NCBI GenBank assembly: GCA_003132405.1
Contig: PKXQ01000079.1
Location: 1-64,000 of the forward strand
From: Acidobacteriaceae bacterium
GTDB taxonomy: Bacteria > Acidobacteriota > Terriglobia > Terriglobales > Acidobacteriaceae
Length of the DNA stretch: 64,000 bases
Direction: 5' to 3'
Part shown: positions 6,835 through 15,310 of the stretch, piece by piece
Numbering within the stretch: the first letter of the stretch is position 1
Layout of the letters: each line of letters starts with the position of its first letter
The notes under the pieces: model-generated
Database searches by the model: none
What the model saw: the letters and a program-made list of their open reading frames with translations, nothing else
What the model was told of the DNA's origin: nothing
Made by a program: the position numbers and the translations under genes

Positions 6835-7524
6835 CTAAGAGGGGAAATGGAAGTGCACGTCGACGTGAGACGCTACCGGAGCGCCATCGAGCGTGGCGGG
6901 CTGGAAGTGCCAGCGGCGCACGGTGGCTTCGATCTTCTCGTCAATGCCGTGGCCAACTGTCTGCACGATCTTGGTTTCTACAACATTGCCCTGCGAGTCG
7001 ATGGTCGCGACGATCACGACATCGCCCACTAAGTCCCTAGGCAACTCAGAGCGAGCGACCGGCGGATCGGGATGGATAACCGAATACGCGACATGAACCT
7101 CGTGGCCGGTAATGGGCCCGTCAACCACAGTGCCGAGCGGCGATCCGGCATGGGCGTCATGGTCTCCCGCCGCTTCATCGGCAACAGCAGTGACGGGCTG
7201 AGGCTTTGGAGGCACTGGACGCGCGTGCGGCTTGGATTTACTTGCGCGCGGAAATAAAAGCTTCGCGGCATCCGGTGCGTCTTTGTTTGCCCCCGGCGGA
7301 AAATAAATCAAAGTGACGTTGCCATCTCCATGGGCAAGCCACATGGGAGTGAGCGTGACCGGCGCGCGATTATAAAAGACGATGGCAGCGAGTAGCACCA
7401 GATGCGCGGCCACCGACACTCCGACGACGCGATGGCGTCGAATTGCCGCCGACACAGGAAAAGCATTCGGTGGCTGAAGTCCGGCAAACACGACTTCTAT
7501 TTTACTTACTTGAGAGACGCGCAA
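6835..7524 (-). CDS. TonB family protein
   Basis: This 229-aa protein has an N-terminal membrane anchor (VVGVSVAAHLVLLAAIVFYN), a Pro/Lys-rich periplasmic spacer (SKPHARPVPPKPQP) and a C-terminal TonB fold with VVIVATIDSQGNVVETKIVQ and a terminal VRRWHFQPATLDGAPV. That ending (wrf.Pa..dG.pv) is typical of TonB-like energy transducers. It should couple proton-motive force to outer-membrane receptors, though no ExbBD or receptor is nearby. The first codon of the open frame is TTG, and a GTG eleven codons later is an equally possible start. It stands alone between two repeat-rich intergenic segments. Confidence 0.82.
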   Translation of the reverse strand: MRVSQVSKIEVVFAGLQPPNAFPVSAAIRRHRVVGVSVAAHLVLLAAIVFYNRAPVTLTPMWLAHGDGNVTLIYFPPGANKDAPDAAKLLFPRASKSKPHARPVPPKPQPVTAVADEAAGDHDAHAGSPLGTVVDGPITGHEVHVAYSVIHPDPPVARSELPRDLVGDVVIVATIDSQGNVVETKIVQTVGHGIDEKIEATVRRWHFQPATLDGAPVASHVDVHFHFPS

Positions 7525-7540
7525 GAAGGGGAAAAGAAGG

Positions 7541-7613
7541 TGACAGGTGACAGGTGACGGGTGACAGGAAGAGCCGCGGCGCGACTTTCCTACGACCTGT
7601 CACCTGTGACCTG
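7541..7613. repeat. Direct/inverted repeat of TGACAGG units
   Basis: TGACAGGTGACAGGTGACGG plus GTGACAGG (7541-7568) is followed by complementary CCTGTCACCTGTGACCTGG (7596-7613). The arms can pair around a GC-rich loop. The segment ends just downstream of the stop of the DUF4870-like gene and could terminate it on the minus strand. Confidence 0.7.
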
Positions 7614-7617
7614 GCTT

Positions 7618-8055
7618 TTAGGCCCCCGCCTGCCGTTCGGCTATGTCGCCGATCACCGGCAGTTTGAACAGCTGTCCCTGGTAAGCCTTCAGTAGCAGGA
7701 TCAGCCAGACAATGAATAACGCCAGACTAACTAGCGGCCAAAGGAAAAGTGTTGCCCATCCGAGGAAGGGAATGTGGCCAATGATTGACAGGCCGATGTC
7801 GATCGCGATCCATGCCACAAAAAAGAAGATCGATTGAAACGCGTGGAAGCGGATGAAGCGCTTCCGGTTGAATGGCTCCATAACCAGAAACACGATCGCC
7901 GGAATGATGGTCACATAGGCCAGTGCGCCCGCCACATTATCCGCAAGCCCGGCGCCCGCAGGCACTGCGATGGTGCTGGGCACTGTGCCTGGCACACACT
8001 TCGTACAGGTTGTGCCATCCGCGATCTGGGTTCCACAGGTTGGACAAAAGGCCAC
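7618..8055 (-). CDS. DUF4870-like membrane protein with zinc ribbon
   Basis: This 145-aa protein begins with a zinc ribbon (CPTCG at 4-8 and CTKC at 17-20). Three to four membrane helices follow: AGALAYVTIIPAIVFLVME, AFQSIFFFVAWIAIDIGLSI, and a Trp/Leu-rich C-terminal pair. The sequence FIRFHAFQSIFF is the conserved DUF4870 motif. Its role is unknown. The gene lies alone on the minus strand, divergent from the channel-like gene that starts at 8266. Confidence 0.8.
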   Translation of the reverse strand: MAFCPTCGTQIADGTTCTKCVPGTVPSTIAVPAGAGLADNVAGALAYVTIIPAIVFLVMEPFNRKRFIRFHAFQSIFFFVAWIAIDIGLSIIGHIPFLGWATLFLWPLVSLALFIVWLILLLKAYQGQLFKLPVIGDIAERQAGA

Positions 8056-8120
8056 AAGACCTCCTATGAGTCGTCAGGCAAGGTATCAGAATGCCGTTTG
8101 CGACGCAATGGCGATCGGTT

Positions 8121-8139
8121 CGATTAGAATTTCTAATCG
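8121..8139. promoter_or_regulatory. Perfect AT-rich palindrome between divergent genes
   Basis: CGATTAGAA and TTCTAATCG flank a single central T, giving nine-base arms. It lies in an AT-rich stretch between the DUF4870-like gene (start 8055) and the RCK-domain gene (start 8266), a good place for a regulator to control either gene. No regulator is identified. Confidence 0.5.
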
Positions 8140-8265
8140 ATTCGTAATTAGTTATCGTATTTGATTGTCGCGTGCTCTGCTATATTTCTCGGATTCTCTG
8201 AAACGGTTTTTGGAAGACCTCAGCGATTTCGCTCGGAGGGCGAAAACAGGAGTCGCGTCAATTTT

Positions 8266-9015
8266 ATGGGCCGCATCATAGTTCTTTTTCTAAAGCGATT
8301 ATGGCTGCCCACGCTGGTGTTCGGCGCTTTCTGCCTGCTGTGCGTCGGCGTCTACATGCGAATGGAAGGGCTTCGCCCCCTGGACGCATTCTTTTGGGTC
8401 TTTCATCCCCATTCCATCGATTACCGTTCGGTCGGCGCTACAACCAAGCTATTTTCAATTTTTGTTTACGTCGGGGTGTTTGCCTTTCAGGTGTGGATCG
8501 CGGAACGAGTCATGGTCACGATCTTTAACCGGCAAGGTTTGGAGGCTTGGAAATCCATGGTTAATGATGCCAACATCGCAAAGCTCAAGGATCATTTCAT
8601 TATCTGCGGATACGGCCAGGTGGGCCGCACCGTGGTCGACCAGCTTACTCGCTTCGAGATTCCATTCGTGCTGATCGAGACCAACGAAGGGCTTTGCCGC
8701 GAACTGCTGAACAACGGCATTCTTGTGATTCAGGGAGACGCCAAGCGGCAAGACGTGCTGGTGCAAGCCGGCATCCAGCGGGCGTGCGGAATCTGCATCG
8801 TGATCGACAGTGACGCCGACAATCTTTACATCACGGTCACCGCGAGATCGCTGAACGCCAAGGCAAAGATCATCACGCGCGCAGGACAGCAACGCTACGC
8901 GAATGCCATACGCACCTCGGGCGCCGATGAAGTCGTCATTCCAGAATACGAAGGCGGGCTGATGACCGGGAGAATGATTCAGAAATTCTATCCAACCCAC
9001 GGGAATCTGGAGTAG
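8266..9015 (+). CDS. Potassium-channel-like protein with RCK (TrkA-N) domain, degenerate filter
   Basis: This 249-aa protein has two membrane helices, LPTLVFGAFCLLCVGVYM and SIFVYVGVFAFQVWIA. A Rossmann-type RCK domain starts at DHFIICGYGQVGRTVVDQL (GxGxxG, NAD-binding) and carries the family strand ending VIQGDAKRQDVLVQAGI. The layout is that of prokaryotic two-TM K+ channels with a regulatory RCK domain. Between the helices the expected TVGYG filter is absent; the region reads DYRSVGATTKLF instead. The protein may thus not conduct K+, or may act as a sensor. I chose the ATG at 8266, preceded at 13 bases by AGGAG, over a TTG at 8161 whose peptide lacks homology-like features. Confidence 0.75.
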   Translation: MGRIIVLFLKRLWLPTLVFGAFCLLCVGVYMRMEGLRPLDAFFWVFHPHSIDYRSVGATTKLFSIFVYVGVFAFQVWIAERVMVTIFNRQGLEAWKSMVNDANIAKLKDHFIICGYGQVGRTVVDQLTRFEIPFVLIETNEGLCRELLNNGILVIQGDAKRQDVLVQAGIQRACGICIVIDSDADNLYITVTARSLNAKAKIITRAGQQRYANAIRTSGADEVVIPEYEGGLMTGRMIQKFYPTHGNLE

Positions 9016-9161
9016 TGCGCGCGCCCCGTTTCTTGAGGCTCGGTGTCCGTCGAGAACAGGGAGGTTGGCTCGGCGGGCACCTTCCTCTATCATGCTAAGT
9101 TCTGGGTTCTGCGGGTCGAGGAAGGGAATATTCTTTTTCATTTCTATCTTGAAAGGTACGG

Positions 9162-9725
9162 ATGATCACCATTGTTTCGGGATTGCCGCGGTCGGGCACG
9201 TCACTGATGATGCAGATGCTGCACGCGGGCGGCCTGCCGGTTCTCTCCGACAGTGTACGCAAGCCTAATCTCGACAACCCTAGAGGCTACCTGGAGTGGG
9301 AGCGGGTCAAGCAACTTAAGAAGGACCCGAGCCTGATTGCCGAAGCCGAGGGCAAGGTGGTGAAGATCGTCTCGGAGTTCGTTATGTCGCTTTCCTCAGG
9401 CCACGACTACCGGATCGTTTTCATGCAGCGTCCTCTTCCTGAGGTGCTGAAGTCGCAAGACGAAATGCTGCGCCGGCGCGGCAATGCGGATCTGGTCGCT
9501 GACAACTCCGCCATGGAGGAGTTTTTTCACCGACACCTGATCGAGGTGAATCAGTGGCTCGCCCGCCGCGCCAACATGAAGGTCACGCGCGTGCATTATC
9601 ATCGTGTGCTCCGCGAACCCAAGGCGGTTGCTGAGGAAGTGACGTCGTTCTTGGAGATGCCGCTCGACATCGGTGCCATGGTCGGGCAAGTGGATGGAAA
9701 CTTATATCGCAACCGCATGAAGTAA
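9162..9725 (+). CDS. P-loop sulfotransferase-like protein
   Basis: This 187-aa protein starts with IVSGLPRSGTSLMMQMLHAG, the 5'-phosphosulfate-binding loop of sulfotransferases (PRSGTS). A region consistent with the 3'-phosphate contact follows (VFMQRPLPEVLKSQDEMLRRR), and RVHYHRVLREPKAVAEEVTSFL near the end is the usual C-terminal helix. It is shorter than typical enzymes of 250-300 aa, so the substrate pocket is minimal. AAAGGT lies five bases before the ATG. It follows the channel-like gene by about 150 bp on the same strand. The acceptor cannot be inferred. Confidence 0.78.
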   Translation: MITIVSGLPRSGTSLMMQMLHAGGLPVLSDSVRKPNLDNPRGYLEWERVKQLKKDPSLIAEAEGKVVKIVSEFVMSLSSGHDYRIVFMQRPLPEVLKSQDEMLRRRGNADLVADNSAMEEFFHRHLIEVNQWLARRANMKVTRVHYHRVLREPKAVAEEVTSFLEMPLDIGAMVGQVDGNLYRNRMK

Positions 9726-9840
9726 GGGGCATCGCAGAGTGAAGATCTGAGGAAAAAAATGAATTCGCGGCGGGAAAATTGTGGCGCTGCAGTCATGTGA
9801 CCACGCGATTATCTCTTTGGCTGAGGTTTAAATTCAGCAG

Positions 9841-10434
9841 CTAGACTGCAATTACCTTGGTCCGCGCAGATGGGAGCGCAAATCCGATCTTGCTTCTGCG
9901 AGTGGGTGGTGGTTCCATCAGTCTCTTGATCAATCTAACGATCTCCTGAATCGAGTCGTCGTGCTTCGCCAGATTTTTCTCTAACGCTTCTATCTTGCCC
10001 GCGAGTTCTTTGTTTGTGGCCAGCATCGCACGTAAACGGACAAACGCTCGCACTACAAACACGCTCATTTCTACTGCCTGTTCGGAGTTAAGCACCGTCG
10101 CTGCCATGATGGCACCATGTTCAGTGAAGACATATGGGAGAAACCGTCGGCCGCCACGTCCTTTCTTTGAGGTTGCAATTTGCAACCTCAAAGCGGCGAA
10201 CTCGCCCGGTTTGAGTTGGAACATGAAGTCGACAGGAAAGCGGCTCCGGTTGCGATTTACCTGCTGGTTGAGGCGCTTTACCGTTACTCCGTAAATCTCG
10301 GCCAGGGCCTTATCGAGGATGACTTTTTGCTGCCGCAGAATCGTGATTCGGGATTCAATAGGAACCACGGCCGCCTTTCGCTGTTTCGCCAAGGTGTCTT
10401 TTATCGTGAGGGGTTTTGCCGAGCGCAGTTGCAT
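9841..10434 (-). CDS. ORF6N domain DNA-binding protein
   Basis: This protein of about 197 aa carries the ORF6N domain: IESRITILRQQKVILDKALAEIYGV, RLNQQVNRNRSRFPVDFMFQL, and the conserved GRGGRRFLPYVFTEHGAIMAA. ORF6N proteins occur in phages and mobile DNA and are linked to KilA-N/antirepressor functions. A C-terminal helical region (ELAGKIEALEKNLAKHDDSIQEIVRLIKRL) may form a coiled coil. The frame is open to 10647, but the family begins near IESR, so the ATG at 10432-10434 is preferred. A perfect 27-bp palindrome lies inside the coding region and a related one lies 190 bp upstream. Confidence 0.85.
   Translation of the reverse strand: MQLRSAKPLTIKDTLAKQRKAAVVPIESRITILRQQKVILDKALAEIYGVTVKRLNQQVNRNRSRFPVDFMFQLKPGEFAALRLQIATSKKGRGGRRFLPYVFTEHGAIMAATVLNSEQAVEMSVFVVRAFVRLRAMLATNKELAGKIEALEKNLAKHDDSIQEIVRLIKRLMEPPPTRRSKIGFALPSARTKVIAV
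10166..10192. promoter_or_regulatory. 27-bp perfect palindrome inside the ORF6N gene
   Basis: Arms TTTGAGGTTGCAA and TTGCAACCTCAAA (13 bp each) flank one central T. The segment encodes LRLQIATSK, so it is under coding constraint as well. A related palindrome at 10622-10648 suggests a binding site, possibly for the ORF6N protein itself. Confidence 0.6.
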
Positions 10435-10621
10435 CCGAAAATCGTACTGACGATTGACAGCGCGGGATGTGACGATTGAACAATAAAGATGTGATGAATT
10501 CCACCCGGCGATTCCGTGGCCGCATTCGATTCCTGGATGCTGATGGAACCCATCCAGCGGACACTCCACTAAACCTGTTCGAGGCTTGCCCCACGAGGCA
10601 GTTTGCGAGCGAGCACAAATC

Positions 10622-10648
10622 TTTGTGGTCGCAATTTGCGACCGCAAA
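10622..10648. promoter_or_regulatory. 27-bp near-palindrome upstream of the ORF6N gene
   Basis: Arms TTTGTGGTCGCAA and TTGCGACCGCAAA match at 12 of 13 positions around a central T. They share the core GGTYGCAATTTGCRACC with the palindrome at 10166-10192. It lies between the mutase stop and the ORF6N start. Read on the minus strand it also encodes LRSQIATTK-like residues, so it may be a scrap of a second ORF6N gene. Confidence 0.55.
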
Positions 10649-10653
10649 CAAAA

Positions 10654-12462
10654 TCACGTGACGCTTATTTCCGTATACGTTCCATACACCTGGCGCAACG
10701 CTTCGCAAATTTCTCCTACCGTCGCATAGGCGCGGACGGCATCGATGATGTAGGGCATGGTGTTGACTTCAGAGATATTGCCATTGCTGCCCGCGGTCGG
10801 ATTCTTTGCGGCGGCATGCTTCAGCGCGTCGAGCCGGCGTTGAACCTCCTCGCTCGAGCGACGGCTGCGCAAGATATTGAGTTTCTTCTCCTGCGTCCGC
10901 GCCACCGACTCGCCAATGTAGAGAATATGCGGCGATCCCTCTTCGATGACGAAATCATTCACTCCAACCGTGATTTTCTCATTGGCCTCGACCGCGCGCT
11001 GGTACTGGTAACTCGCCTCGGCAACCTCCTTCTGGGGGTACCCACGCTCAATGGCCTTGACCATTCCGCCCATCTGATCGAGCTTCTCGAAGTATTCGAA
11101 CGCGCCCTTTTCCATGTCGAGTGTTTGCTTTTCGACGAAGTAGCTTCCGCCCAGCGGATCAACCGCTTGCGCAACTCCCGACTCAAAGGCAATGATCTGC
11201 TGCGTGCGCAAGGCAATGCGCGCGGCCTCTTCGGTGGGCAAAGCGAGCGCTTCGTCGTAGGCGTCCGTGTGTAACGACTGCGTGCCGCCCAGTACTGCCG
11301 CCAAAGCCTGCAGCGCAACGCGCGCGATGTTATTCATCGGTTGTTGCGCTGGCAGCGAAACGCCAGCAGTTTGCGTGTGAAAGCGCATCAGACGTGTCCG
11401 ATCGTTCTTCGCGCCGAAGCGATCTTTCATCAACCGATACCAGATCTTGCGCGCAGCCCGGTATTTGGCGATCTCTTCAAAAAAATCATTGTGAGCATTG
11501 AAGAAAAAGCTGAGGCGAGGCCCGAAATCGTCGACCTCGAGCCCGCGGCGGCGTGCCCACTCGACATACTCAACGCCGTCGTAAATGGTGAAGGCGAGTT
11601 CCTGCAGCGCTGTCGAACCGGCCTCGCGAATATGGTAGCCGCTGATGGATATTGTGTTGAAGCGCGGCGTAAATTTCGACCCGAATTCGAAAGTATCAAT
11701 CACCAGCCGCATCGAAGGCGCGGGCGGATAAATGTATTCTTTCTGCGCGATGTACTCCTTGAGAATGTCATTTTGAATGGTGCCCGAAATCTTCTTCCAT
11801 TCGGCGCCCTGTTTCTCGGCCACGACCAGATACATGGCCCACAGCACGCTGGCCGGAGAATTGATGGTCATTGATGTTGTGACGTTTTCGAGGCTGATGC
11901 CGTCGAAGAGAATTTCCATATCCTCGAGCGAATCGATGGCCACACCGCACTTGCCGACCTCGCCTTCGCTCGCCGGATGATCGGAGTCGTAGCCCATCAG
12001 CGTCGGCAGATCGAACGCGACGGAGAGTCCGCCTCCGCCATGTTCGAGAAGATATTTGTATCGTTGGTTAGTCTCCTCGGGCGAAGCGAAGCCGGAGAAC
12101 ATGCGCATCGTCCACAGTTTTCCGCGGTATCCGGTGGAGTGAATGCCGCGCGTGTAGGGCGCCTGGCCTGGATAGCCGAGATATTGATCGTAATTCCAGT
12201 CGGCGGGAAGATCGGCCTGCGTGTACAAGCGACGGATCGGCGCATTCGAGATGGTGCTGAAACGGGCGCGGCCGTTTTCGTCAAGGTTGGTGCCGGTAGC
12301 AGCGCCAATCGGCTTTTCGGGAGTCCTGTTGAGAGTCGGTGCCAGAGTTTTTTCGGCCCATTCTTTTTCGGACGCGTCAGGATGACGATCTTCAAATACG
12401 TCAGAAATTGGACTCTCTGCTACGGCCTTGCGCAGGTTGGCTTTCAGCTTATTCTCAGGCAT
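10654..12462 (-). CDS. Acyl-CoA mutase large subunit (methylmalonyl/isobutyryl-CoA mutase family)
   Basis: This 602-aa protein is the catalytic (TIM-barrel) subunit of a B12-dependent carbon-skeleton mutase. Family motifs are clear: [59 protein letters not shown] and [20 protein letters not shown]. The C-terminal B12-binding domain is missing, so a separate small subunit is needed and is not in the window. Residues that set specificity read Phe in RMFSGF and Gln in AQKE. Methylmalonyl-CoA mutase has Tyr and Arg there, and isobutyryl-CoA mutase has Phe and Gln. I therefore favour isobutyryl-CoA or a related substrate. The ATG at 12460-12462 is used, because the frame upstream of it shows no family features. 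Confidence 0.85.
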   Translation of the reverse strand: MPENKLKANLRKAVAESPISDVFEDRHPDASEKEWAEKTLAPTLNRTPEKPIGAATGTNLDENGRARFSTISNAPIRRLYTQADLPADWNYDQYLGYPGQAPYTRGIHSTGYRGKLWTMRMFSGFASPEETNQRYKYLLEHGGGGLSVAFDLPTLMGYDSDHPASEGEVGKCGVAIDSLEDMEILFDGISLENVTTSMTINSPASVLWAMYLVVAEKQGAEWKKISGTIQNDILKEYIAQKEYIYPPAPSMRLVIDTFEFGSKFTPRFNTISISGYHIREAGSTALQELAFTIYDGVEYVEWARRRGLEVDDFGPRLSFFFNAHNDFFEEIAKYRAARKIWYRLMKDRFGAKNDRTRLMRFHTQTAGVSLPAQQPMNNIARVALQALAAVLGGTQSLHTDAYDEALALPTEEAARIALRTQQIIAFESGVAQAVDPLGGSYFVEKQTLDMEKGAFEYFEKLDQMGGMVKAIERGYPQKEVAEASYQYQRAVEANEKITVGVNDFVIEEGSPHILYIGESVARTQEKKLNILRSRRSSEEVQRRLDALKHAAAKNPTAGSNGNISEVNTMPYIIDAVRAYATVGEICEALRQVYGTYTEISVT

Positions 12463-12629
12463 TCCATTCCCCACTTCCACTCCGCCTCTTAATGATAGAG
12501 GAGCGCTCGCCGCGCTGCAAAACGGCGCGACCGACCGAGCGGTTGGCGAAGAATTCGCCCGCGTCTCTGGCCCTGCTGCGGCAAAGATCTGCACGCTTGC
12601 TTGACGCCGCTTTTCCCGTCCACCTATTC

Positions 12630-13289
12630 TTGACGTTCTCCAGCGGAGGAATTCTGAAGGCTTTCCGGCGGTTATTGCAGCGCACTCCGTTCTACGGCGT
12701 CTATAAGGCGATCGGTCACTACCCCGACTACTGGTATTGGATTCTGCGCGGCCGTCCGTCGCGATCTCCTCATCTGCTCAAGCAGAAAGTCGTGCGCGAA
12801 TATGGCCAGAAATTTGGACTGAAGACTCTAGTCGAAACCGGAACTTACTACGGCGAAATGGTAGCGGCCATGAAAGCCCATTTCGATCGCATCTACTCGA
12901 TAGAGTTTGTCCCCGAGCTGGCCGAGCGAGCCAGCCGCAAGTTCGCACGCTATCCCCACGTGCGGATTTTCTGTGGTGACAGCCGCGTCGTCATGCCGGA
13001 AGTGCTCGCCTTATTGACTGGTCCGGCATTGTTCTGGCTCGATGCCGGCTACTACGGCTGGGTGGGCAAACAGGGCGATCAGCAGCGATTGTCGGCCGAA
13101 CTCCAAATGATCCTAAGCCATCCCCATCGCCACGTGATCCTGCTCGACGATGCTCGCGGACTAACCGGCCGCGACGGAATTCCGTCGGTCGCAGACGTGA
13201 AGTCTTATGTAGAGTCAAAATTCCCGAAGCGAACGGTGGAAGTGAAGTATGACATCATGCGCATCACGCTGCGCACAGATGCCGGTTAA
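12630..13289 (+). CDS. SAM-dependent methyltransferase-like protein
   Basis: The protein of about 219 aa has a Rossmann-type start [43 protein letters not shown]. That matches motif I ([10 protein letters not shown]) and the acidic end of strand 2 (YSIEFVP) of class I methyltransferases. Later strands read FWLDAGYYG and [10 protein letters not shown]. The substrate is unknown. The start is uncertain. A GGAGGA site at 12645-12650 lies too close to a CTG at 12654, a TTG at 12630 lacks a ribosome site, and the frame remains open to an ATG at 12492. It is divergent from the mutase gene and convergent with the DUF4397 gene. Confidence 0.65.
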   Translation: MTFSSGGILKAFRRLLQRTPFYGVYKAIGHYPDYWYWILRGRPSRSPHLLKQKVVREYGQKFGLKTLVETGTYYGEMVAAMKAHFDRIYSIEFVPELAERASRKFARYPHVRIFCGDSRVVMPEVLALLTGPALFWLDAGYYGWVGKQGDQQRLSAELQMILSHPHRHVILLDDARGLTGRDGIPSVADVKSYVESKFPKRTVEVKYDIMRITLRTDAG

Positions 13290-13346
13290 TATTGGCGATT
13301 TGCTTCCTAATATTGCTACACATTCTGCGCTCGACAAGTCAAAGAA

Positions 13347-13370
13347 GGGCCGCCCAAGCCCGGCCCCATT
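13347..13370. terminator. Terminator between convergent genes
   Basis: GGGCCG (13347-13352) and CGGCCC (13361-13366) pair around an eight-base loop. On the minus strand the stem is followed by TTCTTTG, on the plus strand by CATTTAAG. It lies between the stops of the methyltransferase-like and DUF4397 genes and may serve both. Confidence 0.65.
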
Positions 13371-13384
13371 TAAGACTTCGCTCT

Positions 13385-14095
13385 CTAGAACACGTCCCGG
13401 ACAGTACGGTTGATGAGCCCAACGGAATTGTTGGATGCCTCACCCGCCGCGTAAGTAAAGGTGGCCGACTGATCCGTCAGGTCGATCTCTTCTGACGTAA
13501 GCATGGTCGTGCTGCCCGAAGCAGTCACCTGAACCAGATACGTGCCCGCCGTTACGCTGGTCGCCGCCTCTGCGCCCGTAGCCGCGGTCACAGTGTAAGT
13601 CTTCGGATTCTTCTCACCTACCTGCGTCAGCGTGGCTTCCAGAGTCGGAGCATCAGCCGCGTTCGCGAAGACGAAGCGCGCATTACCCGCCGCGACCGGA
13701 GAGAGGTTGTCAGCGAACTGCAGCAGAGTGGGCTGGCCGCTTCCGTTGAGCGCGGCTGCGATTGTCGTACTGTCTGTAGCTTCCAGCTTTACCTGCGCAC
13801 TGATCACCGCCGTATTGGTGCAGGGCGCCAGCGAATTGGCTTCGCTGATCTGCACGTCATAAGTTCCGGAGGCGAAACTGAGCGGTCCGCTGGCACTGCC
13901 GAAGGACAATCCGCGTACCAGGCAGTCGCCATCAATCAAAATGTCGACCGGATAGCCGGGATTGAGATTCTTGGAAACATCGTAGCCCGGAATCCCCTGC
14001 ACGATGTGAAGATAAGCGTTGTCGGCGGCGAAGCTGGAGGCTCCGAGCGCGAGACACAGAGTTGCGAGCAAAACGGCACTCCTGCGAAGTTTCAT
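13385..14095 (-). CDS. DUF4397 domain secreted protein
   Basis: This 236-aa protein has a signal peptide (MKLRRSAVLLATLCLALGASSFA, cleavage near AFA/AD). A DUF4397 domain follows, beginning AYLHIVQGIPGYDVSKNLNP and continuing PVDILIDGDCLVRGLSFG, FASGTYDVQIS and ANAADAPTLEATLTQVG. DUF4397 is an extracytoplasmic immunoglobulin-like domain of unknown role. The ATG at 14093-14095 has GAGGAG six bases upstream, which settles the start although the frame stays open to 14263. It is followed by a shared terminator. The 240-bp gap upstream probably holds its promoter. Confidence 0.85.
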   Translation of the reverse strand: MKLRRSAVLLATLCLALGASSFAADNAYLHIVQGIPGYDVSKNLNPGYPVDILIDGDCLVRGLSFGSASGPLSFASGTYDVQISEANSLAPCTNTAVISAQVKLEATDSTTIAAALNGSGQPTLLQFADNLSPVAAGNARFVFANAADAPTLEATLTQVGEKNPKTYTVTAATGAEAATSVTAGTYLVQVTASGSTTMLTSEEIDLTDQSATFTYAAGEASNNSVGLINRTVRDVF

Positions 14096-14333
14096 AAGTC
14101 TCCTCAAAGTTGGTGGAAGTTGTGAAGCTGATTGTGGGGGATGAACCGCCCGTGAACGCAGAAGAACGACGTCAGGCAGTTCACAATGCACCGCTGGGAT
14201 CCTAACCGGGAAGCTGCTTAGCTTCGTTTGCTTCAAACCCAGCTTGCTCGTGGAAGTTGTCACGAGAACGAAAAAAAGAATCGTGGGACCAAAATGTCAA
14301 TATCGATTCGTTCCAGAGATGCAATGTTAGTTT

Positions 14334-15197
14334 CTATCGCGATTCTTTAGAACGCGAAAGCTCCCACGCCTTCGCATACTTCCATGACACATAGACGGCG
14401 TGGTAGAGATGCAGAAGCAGTCCCTCGCGCCCATCAAGAAATCCCAGTCGAAAAAAATAGTTGTAGGTGAAGGTTGCGAGTGGTCGCACCACGATGTTGA
14501 ACACGCTAAAGCCGCGCGGGCCTTTGGCGACGGCCATTTCCGCGCCAAGCGATGAGTAGCGGTTCATATGGTCGATATAGTCGGCGAGGGTGGGGTAGGA
14601 GTGGTGGAGGAGGGCGTGTTCAAGTCGCCTCGATATTCCCTCGATAAGCTGCGCGTCTTCGTGAACAGCACGGTCCTCAAATCGGGCCGCTCCTTTGCAA
14701 AACAGACGTAGTTTCGGATCGGGCCAAAAGCCGCCATGTTTGATCAATCGGCCAAGGAAGAAGTTCTTCCGAGGAATCCAAAACCCAATCGGAGCAGTTG
14801 TCACGCCTCGCGCCTGTGCTTGCTGAATAGCCATGACTTTCTCGACGTTTTCCAACGAATCAGTTGTCTTTGAATCCTCGCTGAAATGGCCGTGCATAGC
14901 CGCATAGATCTCCCCTGCAAGTCCCGGTCCTAGCTCCTCATCCGCATCCAAACTCAAAATCCAATCCCCCGCGGCCTTGTCGATCGCCGAATTCTTCTGC
15001 GCGGCGTAACCCTTCCATTCTTCAATAAACACTTTCGCCCCAAAAGATTTTGCGATCTCTGCGGTGCGGTCAGTTGAGCCAGAATCGACGACGATGATCT
15101 CGCCTTTGCCATCCGCAACCAGCGCCTGCACGCTGGCGAGCGTGCGCCCGATATTAACTTCCTCGTTATGAGTGATGACGACGACGGAGAGGATCAC
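14334..15197 (-). CDS. Family 2 glycosyltransferase (lipopolysaccharide-type, WaaE-like)
   Basis: This 287-aa protein has the GT-A fold of GT2 enzymes. VVVITHNEEVNIGRTLASV binds the nucleotide, IIVVDSGSTDRTAEIAKSFG follows, and the DXD-like metal motif is ILSLDADEEL. PRKNFFLGRLIKHGGFWPDPKLRLFCKG and VHEDAQ are typical of the WaaE/KdtX-like group acting on lipid-linked or LPS core sugars. The C-terminal part has an amphipathic region (FNIVVRPLATFTYNYFFRLGFLDGREGLLL) likely to touch the membrane. The GTG at 15195-15197 is preferred because AGGA lies seven bases upstream. A TTG two codons earlier is possible. Confidence 0.85.
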   Translation of the reverse strand: MILSVVVITHNEEVNIGRTLASVQALVADGKGEIIVVDSGSTDRTAEIAKSFGAKVFIEEWKGYAAQKNSAIDKAAGDWILSLDADEELGPGLAGEIYAAMHGHFSEDSKTTDSLENVEKVMAIQQAQARGVTTAPIGFWIPRKNFFLGRLIKHGGFWPDPKLRLFCKGAARFEDRAVHEDAQLIEGISRRLEHALLHHSYPTLADYIDHMNRYSSLGAEMAVAKGPRGFSVFNIVVRPLATFTYNYFFRLGFLDGREGLLLHLYHAVYVSWKYAKAWELSRSKESR

Positions 15198-15310
15198 ACA
15201 CAATTCCTAAGGAGAGAGAATACGCGAGAGTCAGCGCGGCGCAAAAGAGAAACGCCGGGATGCAGCCACCCCAGCGCTTCACTGCTTAAACTCACGCTAC
15301 GATAAGCGCC

